Assembly: GCF_001638985.1 (NCBI RefSeq)
Contig: NW_017265146.1
Span: forward strand, 1,054,001-1,118,000
DNA from: Phycomyces blakesleeanus NRRL 1555(-)
Taxonomy: Eukaryota; Mucoromycota; Mucoromycetes; Mucorales; Phycomycetaceae
Direction of reading: 5' to 3'
Length of the DNA: 64,000 nt
The stretch's first letter is position 1, and each line of letters starts with the position of its first letter. The notes under the pieces are model-generated. The model was given only the letters and a program-made list of their open reading frames with translations. It did no database searches and was not told the origin of the DNA. Both the position numbers and the translations under genes were made by a program. Below are positions 56,834-64,000 of this stretch, one piece after another.

Positions 56834-59453
56834 GTCGATTCGAAAACAAGGAAACAAAGAACTAGTAGGAGCCAAATTTACTGAGATTGATGACAAGCTT
56901 GTTGTCAAATTCTGTGTGTATATTAAGCTTACATATAATCTTCAGCTGATCGAGTGGAGTAGATGCATCATTGGAAACCCTTTGCGTGAGGAGGTAGTTG
57001 TTAACTTGAGCGTGGGGACTACTCTCAACTCAATAGTGTTCTACTCTCAAAGAGGGGACCTTTCCAATAAATGGATGGGCATGTTGGTCTCTACTCTCCT
57101 TGAGCATGAACACCGCAAAGGTATTGTCACGGAGTGCTTTTGCTGTAATGTCATCAGTGTCGTTATTATCAGCAAAGTCTCTTGATCCACCAAACAGGAT
57201 ATTCTTAACATTGTCATTAAAGTTTTCTTTAAGAAATTCTGCCGTGGAATTACCATACTTCTCTGTCATTTTGTATTTGCTCATCCATGAGCCACCATCA
57301 ATACTGTGTCTCATTGCAGATTGCTTGGCAAACTTGAGATATACATCTGTTGAGATATTTAACCTATTGGTATGTATTAGGTGTTCACAGATGTGTTTGT
57401 TAAACTGCTCACCTTTTTTGGTCTCGTAGTGTAGAGCAGTTCCAAATCTTTATAGATAGTCGGGCAGATGTGTGAGCAGGTGAACCTTGGGCTTCGAGGA
57501 ATATGGATTATGTCCTTCGATTTCACAGGTAATGTCATAATAATGCAGTTCTTAGATAAGGCTTGTAACTGTCTTTTCAACTTCGTCAATGTACATATTA
57601 TAATCATACCTTACTGCTCTAACAAACACCAAGGAGCAAAGACGGCCAAGATGGACAAAAGATGGAGTTATTAGAGACAGTATACTATCATTTGCAAATT
57701 CTGTAACTAAGATAGCGGGTAGAATTTGCAGAAGAACTTTGTAATCCCTCCCAAGGAATGAGCCACAATGTCGTAACTCTGGAGTGAACTTTCTTGACAT
57801 TCCTTGAGAGTTTTCATAATCCTTGAGGGCTTTGGACAATCTAGCCATTTGGTTAGGATTTTTCTTTAGTACAACCTTTATCAAATCATTGACTAGATAC
57901 TTAGCAACTCCAAGAAGTATGTTATGCAGAACTTCAACTGAAGTATCTGTCAATGAATCGAATGACTGTAGTTCCAACAATGCATCTGTTGCCCTATTTG
58001 CAAAGCATAGGTCGCTTGCTGTCAGAGCATTTCCAGTCAAAGGAGCATCTAGAATAGTCAATCCACATCCTGATGTAGACGCAGCAGCAAGATAGTGTGC
58101 CTTTGTTCTTGCTGTATGTCTACCAGTATAATACAAAGAGCTTTGGAGGTTGGGCATGGATCTTTGTAAACGAACATAACATTTGTGGCATGGGTACAGA
58201 CTTGTTGGCACGCACAAACCACATAGTTCAGAATGGCATGGAGTGTCTGCCTCGATCCAAAGGAGTGGTGATGCTACTAAAACGTTTTCGTTGTCTTTGG
58301 CAGAGAACATCACCAGTCCGTTTTCGAGCCTTTTAAAATCTTCAACGATTTTAGGCAACAAGGATATCCCACTTGCCACCTTTTTCTTGGGAATAGCAGA
58401 GAGAAAGTGGATGTTTTCAATTGAAGACCTCTCTTTGTAGAAGAGAGCAGCAAACTTCATTGACTAGCTTTCGTATGGGTTATATTGCTTTGATTGGTTT
58501 CTGGAGGTGTCGTCGGTGAAGAGTATAATAGGCGATATCCTCACCTTGTAAAACAACTTTAGATCGATTGGCTTTCCAGTTTCGTCTAGTACGTGTTGTT
58601 TTAAAAAATGAGGCTCTTCCAGCAAGGACTTGTGGCTGGCAATCAAATGAAAGACTTTCTCAGGTGAGACGCTATAGCATAGGGCAACATCAACAGAGGT
58701 TGAGTCAAAACCAAGAAGAGTTTCAAGCTTTATGCTAGTAGATTCAACTTTGATGCCAATGAACTGACCATCTTCCAGAATATAAACCATGTCGTCTTGA
58801 ACAAAAACGGCTGAGTTATCCATGGTATGAAATGATTCTACTAGGAAACGGGCTGGAGTAGAACCATTCATAAAGTTAACAATATCACCAGACCAAAAAT
58901 CTACACCGTTGTGGGTGAGTATAGGTTGTTGATCATACCAATGTGTTCTCCACTTTTCGCCTTGTTGTAGACAAATGGACTGGTTAGGAGTGCGGTCAGG
59001 GAGGGAAAATATGTTTCTTGCTTTCTTGGGGTTGGCAGCAAGAAACCGGACATGGTCTGAAGGCAGGTTGATATAAGCAGACATGGTATTGTTTTCCGGC
59101 AACTGGATATCGACTTTTGTGGATGGAAATACAGGAATCTTGAACTTTTTCCTGGTCTGATAGTTTAAGAGGGCATCCAATGAGGTAACTTGAATGGGGA
59201 CTTCTTTCGGATAGCTTCCTCATGAAGCTTAAGGACAAGACTTATGGTAAACAGGTTCTTTTTCAAGATCCTGCGAGATACCATGTCATTATCACCATCA
59301 ACAAAGGCAAGCAGTACCATAGACTAGAGATCAGGGAACGGGTGGGTATCTGATGTATACTGGTTCCATGTCATATGCGATCCAGTTGCTTCTCTCAGTA
59401 AATCAAGATCTTCATCCAACGATGAGCTGGTATTGGATGCAGAAGACTACATA
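56834..59453 (-). pseudogene. CACTA/Plavaka-like fungal transposase, many nonsense codons
   Basis: The coding trace starts near 59453 (SSASNTSSSLDEDLDLLREA), passes a TAG before SMVLLAFVDGDNDMV and a one-base shift near 59200, and then continues in one frame from 59180 to about 56834. It includes SYPKEVPIQVTSLDALLNYQ, HTMDNSAVFVQDDMVYILED, a cysteine cluster (CHSELCGLCVPTSLYPCHKC), SVEVLHNILLGVAKYLVNDL, KPKVHLLTHLPDYL and ETKKGEQFNKHICEHLIHTN. In-frame stops are TAG at 58464-58466, two TAA codons near 57552 and 57450, TGA at 57030-57032, TAG near 56870 and TGA near 56837. Most fit Trp (TGG) or Gln (CAA) to stop transitions. Family assignment to CACTA-like (tnp2/Plavaka/KDZ) elements is by general resemblance and is not certain. 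Confidence 0.75.
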
Positions 59454-61166
59454 CTATTTCTTATATGCATGTATAGCACTGGAAAAATAGGGTAATTTCA
59501 TCTGGATCAAATGTACCAAAAATGTAGATGATTGAGCCGATATCATCACAATTTTTGTGATATATCATTTTGAGCAATGGTACGATATCATCTATGGTGC
59601 TGATGCGTATCATCATAACAACGGGTACACGAAAACCCAATGTAGAACGATTGTCAGTCCGCAAACTATGGAAACTGAATAAATATTGTAGTTACGCTTT
59701 ACTCCTATCGAGTCTACCTCTTTATGTGTTATATTTTGAGGTCTATAAAGAGCTAGCGTCCCATATTATTATTTTTACCGGGTTTTTTTATTGGCTGCAG
59801 AAATGCTTTAAAAACTATCAAAGAGATGATTGTAGGTTTTTTACAATATAAAGAAATGATGATAGTTGGTTTTTTATACGTGCTCAAAGTGATGAAACTA
59901 GGTTTTTTATACACACAAAAGCAATGAAACTAGGTTTTTTTACAATGGAAAAGAGAAACAAAGCATGGGTAGATTTTTATAAACAAGCCTCTTTGGTTTG
60001 TTTATTTATTTTACTTTTATTTATTTATTTTTTGGAAAAACATTGGGTTATACATTTTTTGTTCAATTTTGTTTTATTTGATAGGAAAATCTTTTCTAGA
60101 TAAAAATCCTAATTTCGCGACAGTTTTGATACTATAGCTATTATAATCGCTAATACTTCTTGCTCGCTATATATAATTTAAAGCCTTCCGGGAGTAGACA
60201 TGGAATACATACTTTAATAGCGGGAATGCTATTAAAAAATGATTAATAGAAAAGAAGAATTAATAAATGATTTAAATTGAAATTTCTTCATAAATACTTA
60301 CAAGGCGGAGAAGACTTGACATAAAATTGATATAAACATGTTCTTCAGAATTATCAAGACAATACCAGTAGTCTTTGAATAGAGATACATTCTAAAAATG
60401 AATAATTATTAATATTGTGCGTAGTAAAGGCGTATTTATTAAATATATTGTAGTTAACTTACCAAATATTACTGATTATACGTCTTCGTGCATAATATTA
60501 GACATAACTAATAAATCATAATAAAAATAAATATATATCTATGAGGAAGACAAAAGAATAATTTGAATTTTTTTTAAGAAAAAAACTTACCATCATGTTC
60601 GATTAAGAGATGATGAGACTCAATGGAAATGAGTAGCAATGGCTAGACAAACAATATGATGAGTAACAAAGATCTGTAAGATAATGATATCTTACCTTGA
60701 TATATCAGACAGAGTATAGTCAAACAAAGAGACACATATTTGGTATCGAGCTATAAAAGAAAGAAAGAAAATTGTAAGTGAAATTGTAAAAACATAAGCA
60801 AAAGAGAAACAAAGAAAATATCAATAATAAATGTTGTTAAAAGAAAAAAAAAGGAAAAAAAAAAGACTTGTCTTAAAATCCAGTTTGACCCTGACAAAAT
60901 GCGGGCTGTAAAAAGTAATACTCCAAAAGAAGATGACCACCGTCATCTTGAAATACTACTTTGTGCCTCATTGAGTTAGAAAAGAAGTTGTCTAAATGTG
61001 GATCAAGCGGTTGGGAGATGTGCTTAAATATCAAATGAAAGGTAGAGAGTTAATCTGCACCGCTTATCCTCTTTACTAGTATGTGAATTTTAAATATGAT
61101 ATAACAAGTGTAGTGAATTGTACAATATTAGTTGAAAATTATTAATATTTATTTTATTAACAGAAA
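59454..61166. other. AT-rich spacer between transposons
   Basis: About 1.7 kb with no supported gene. It contains a short minisatellite (59818-59965) and A-runs near 60840-60865. The ends of the neighbouring transposons are presumably here but are not recognisable. Confidence 0.5.
59818..59965. repeat. Short minisatellite, about 38-bp unit, 4 copies
   Basis: Four imperfect units of the form GATGAAACTAGGTTTTTTATAC plus a 15-base A-rich filler. Variants are ATGATTGTAGG, ATGATAGTTGG and ATGAAACTAGG. Confidence 0.75.
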
Positions 61167-62439
61167 ATGACAAAGCGTATTCCTACTGCTCCCCGCCGAC
61201 CCAACCTACGCATGAATGCTGTTCTTAATAGCACAATTGCAGGTGTTGTTGCTCCAATTGATACACCAACTCCAGAAGTAGCAGTTGACACAGCCCCTGA
61301 AGTTCAAGTCGCTGTGACCCCAATGGATCACGTCCTTACCTTGTTGGCAGCCAACAATGTGTCGATGCAATCCTTGCAAGAAAATGCAAAAGGAGTGACT
61401 GATGCAATAACTCATTTGAAGAATGGCCTGGATTTGTCCAACAAGACAAATGAATTTTTGAAGAACTCGGTCCTTCAGCTCATGACTGAAAATGCTGAAA
61501 TAAAAAAGGCAATGACCAGCCAAAATTCCGTGATGCCTTCTGCTGTACCAGCGGATTCTTCTTCTTCCATGGATGATGATCTTGACCTTGGAGCGAAACA
61601 TCATCCCTTGATTTCTGTAAGTAAATTGATAATAATAACATTACTGATTAATATATCTAATACTGTTTTTATAGCAACTTATCAATAGTTACATCAAGAA
61701 ACCGAACTTTGTTAGCACAGACCCGCTCAAAGTTGCTGAGAATAATAATAGATCAGCATGGTCAATGACTGGCACGTATGGCGACAAGTACAACAAGACA
61801 CTTGCACTGGCTCTCTTCAAGTACCTGAGACCTCAAAGATGTTGCACAAATGTGTCAAAGAGTGTCATTATGAATATAATAAAGAATCACTACCAAAATC
61901 AAGTGCGAGTCTTCCGGACCTCAGCAGAGAAGATTATGGTTAGAAATAAAGCTGGAAGAAGACGCAACAGAAAGAAGACCGTAAGTTTTAAAATAAAGTT
62001 AATTTACTATTGATTTAATGTTTTAATACAATACTCTTTGGTAGCTTCTTGACCGTCGTATTATCACGTACCAGACATACACAGAGGCTATTCATGAGGG
62101 CATGAATCGATATGATTGCGGAAATATTCTTTCTATTGACGTGATGTCTGATGGCGAGTCGGATGGAGATAACAAAGTGCGGGCATATCGTCCCAGCTGG
62201 AGAACTGATGAGGTAATGTTAAACATCTATTTATGTTTTAAAGAAAATAATAATACTTTATTAATACTGTTTATTCTTTAAACCAGCTCCAGACGTTTAT
62301 TAGTACTATTGATGAACTTACTGTTATCCGTTTGAAGAAAAATTCAGAAAGCTTGAAAAAGCGCATCCCTTATGAGAAAGAAGTGAGCATTCCCGAGAAT
62401 TTGGCAGTCACTTTACCAGATTGGTGCTTTTCAAAATAA
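61167..62439 (+). CDS. Four-exon gene of unknown function, probable transposon accessory protein
   Basis: Exons 61167-61616, 61675-61980, 62045-62212 and 62287-62439, with introns of 58, 64 and 74 nt. All are GT-AG and all are phase 0, giving 358 residues. The N-terminus is basic (MTKRIPTAPRRPNLR), then an Ala/Val/Pro-rich linker, a helical region (NNVSMQSLQENAKGVTDAI ... KTNEFLKNSVLQLM) that could form a coiled coil, an acidic patch, a basic patch at the end of exon 2 (VRNKAGRRRNRKKT) and a tail with MSDGESDG and YRPSWRTDE. I do not recognise a domain. It is intact and convergent with the transposase at 62647, with about 200 bases between stop codons. A DNA-binding partner encoded by the same transposon is a reasonable guess. 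Confidence 0.7.
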
Positions 62440-62646
62440 ATCATTTTTTTCTTGCCAACTATTTTAGAGTCTTTTTTCTACTTGTTTATGTTTACGGATT
62501 AGCATGATGTATACAGATGCATGTATAGCATGCCAAGTACAAACAAAAATTTATAGAAATAATAAAAAATAAACGTGCAGCTATATATATTAGTCTGTAT
62601 TAATTAATATTTCTTTTTTATACGTGTTTTATTTTTGTATTTGAAT

Positions 62647-64000
62647 CTAAATATATATTTTTCGTGGCAAAGGAACTACACACATCTGAACTTCGCCTTC
62701 TAGACCAAGGTGCTCGCCTACTGCGACTGGATAGCAGATTCTATGCACTGGGAGAATGCTGTTCATGCTGTCATCTTCGAACCCCACCTCATTCACCTCA
62801 ACTCCTTCTCCTGCTCTGGGCTGAAGTAAAACTTCCTTGTACCATCGTACATATGCAAATACATGCTGGCTCGCATGACCAGCAAACGAGTTTACAGCAG
62901 TATTGACAAAGAGGTACTGAATTTGGCCCGCGTATGGCTTGGTACTTCTACCATCACTTGTCTCAAACAAGGCTTGCATGAACGACCCACGCTGATTCTT
63001 CGTTTTGCTCTTGTAGATTTGCCCAAGAAGATTGATTGATTCAAACTTCTGTATCCGATTGTTAACAAAATTATCGGAATGACCAGCCTGACGATAATGA
63101 ACAAGAGTTTGATCATCGTATGTCTCGCGATAGTATTCCAACAAATGCTCATACTCGGATTCATCCATGGAAATCTCCCCCTTTAGAGCTAAAGGAAGTG
63201 CGGAAGGGGGCAAAGGCTCGTTTCCCTTGACGATATCAAAGTTGATCTCAGGAGAATCAAGAAAAGCATTGATATCGAATTGGATTGAGGTGGCAGTGGA
63301 AGTGGAAGTGGCTATGGAATTGGCAGTGGATGCAGTGAGCTCAAGGATGATCGCCGAATGCTCAGGTCGAATTATTGGCAAAGTTTGGCGAATAAGATCT
63401 CCCTGGTATGCTTCTTCAAGATACTTCTTCATATAGGTTCCCTCAAACCCGTCTTTTCTATTTGTCGCATAGTTTTTCAAGATACCATTGCATCTTTCGA
63501 AACTAAAAAGCCAATAGCCATAAACCGGGCCAAAGTTCAGTACAGTCTCTCGCAGATGAAGATGGAGATGCATGTTTGGCGAAAGGAATGGGGCTTTATA
63601 CAACTTCTCGCACTCTCTGCAGAAAGCCTCCAAAGATTGATGGGCTTCATCAAGGTGAGCCATGGATATGCTTGGCATTGAGAGGTACTGGCATGCATTG
63701 ACAAACGTTGTCCAGTTACCGAGATGAGCTTCAGGTAGACGACCACGCAGGAGAACAGGAGAGTACACCAAGCACCAAGACTTCCACTCGTCGGCCTTCA
63801 TGAATGGGAAGCCACGCCCGATCTTTGTCCCTAATGGCGTGTAGTCCTCTGGCAGTACAAGCTTGTCAGCATCCAACTGCATTTCGGCCAAGTGTGCATC
63901 TGTGATGAGACCTGAAGATCTCCATTTCTCCATTATCCTCTTTGCTGTTCCGAGGTACAGGTTGTGCATCGGATCGATGACAGTGCACTCCACGAGGTTA
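62647..64000 (-). CDS. CACTA/Plavaka-like transposase, C-terminal part (runs off the window)
   Basis: 449 codons are visible and the frame stays open to the right edge (NLVECTVIDPMHNLYLGTAK), so the 5' part lies outside. The DPMHNLYLGT block is a hallmark of tnp2/Plavaka-type transposases and usually holds a catalytic Asp. It is followed by FPFMKADEWKSWCLVYSPVL, LSPNMHLHLHLRETVLNFGP with GYWLFSFERCNG (conserved in the family) and ILKNYATNRKDGFEG. The C-terminal 200 residues are more variable, with a Ser/Thr-rich stretch (TASTANSIATSTSTATS). There are no stops or shifts, in contrast to the related relic at 56.8-59.5 kb, so this copy may be younger or active. Confidence 0.82.
   Translation of the reverse strand, partial: NLVECTVIDPMHNLYLGTAKRIMEKWRSSGLITDAHLAEMQLDADKLVLPEDYTPLGTKIGRGFPFMKADEWKSWCLVYSPVLLRGRLPEAHLGNWTTFVNACQYLSMPSISMAHLDEAHQSLEAFCRECEKLYKAPFLSPNMHLHLHLRETVLNFGPVYGYWLFSFERCNGILKNYATNRKDGFEGTYMKKYLEEAYQGDLIRQTLPIIRPEHSAIILELTASTANSIATSTSTATSIQFDINAFLDSPEINFDIVKGNEPLPPSALPLALKGEISMDESEYEHLLEYYRETYDDQTLVHYRQAGHSDNFVNNRIQKFESINLLGQIYKSKTKNQRGSFMQALFETSDGRSTKPYAGQIQYLFVNTAVNSFAGHASQHVFAYVRWYKEVLLQPRAGEGVEVNEVGFEDDSMNSILPVHRICYPVAVGEHLGLEGEVQMCVVPLPRKIYI

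Overview
The window looks like nuclear DNA of a filamentous fungus, most likely an early-diverging Mucoromycota such as Phycomyces (inference). The support is short GT-AG introns (57-115 nt in the four well-resolved genes), very AT-rich spacers full of microsatellites, a tandem family of F-box genes, and a large load of decayed transposons, some related to each other.

Region 1 (1-14.3 kb) is a tandem array of five F-box genes, all on the minus strand. Four are open. The third is a pseudogene with three in-frame stops and one frameshift. Region 2 (14.3-30 kb) holds single-copy housekeeping genes on the minus strand. They are a Nup96/Nup145C-type nuclear pore scaffold gene (4 exons), a YccF-domain type II cation/proton exchanger related to yeast Vnx1 (7 exons), and a DDX51/Dbp6-type ribosome-biogenesis DEAD-box helicase (7 exons). 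A small, apparently frameshifted gene of unknown function on the plus strand lies between the first two. I worked out the exon chains by hand from splice signals and reading-frame continuity.

Region 3 (31.7-64 kb) is almost entirely mobile DNA. It contains a degenerate LTR pair, a Helitron with tandemly repeated exons, a multi-exon gene remnant, and a Ty3/gypsy retrotransposon whose right LTR carries a nested solo LTR. After these come a MITE-like inverted repeat and a Mutator-like element (MULE) split by a second MULE with perfect 36-bp ends and an 8-bp target duplication. Next is a 2.6-kb array of about 24 diverged repeats of about 105 bp, then a heavily mutated CACTA-like transposase. The window ends with an intact four-exon gene convergent with a second, apparently intact CACTA-like transposase that runs off the right end.

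Two patterns stand out. The old transposon genes carry nonsense codons that nearly all fit C-to-T/G-to-A transitions (Trp, Gln or Arg to stop), like a RIP or methyl-cytosine-decay signature. The 105-bp array, read on the minus strand, shows in several units a pyrimidine-AG ... about 44 nt ... AG-GTATAC pattern that resembles a ladder of micro-exons. I found no clearly recognisable rRNA, intact tRNA or CRISPR feature.
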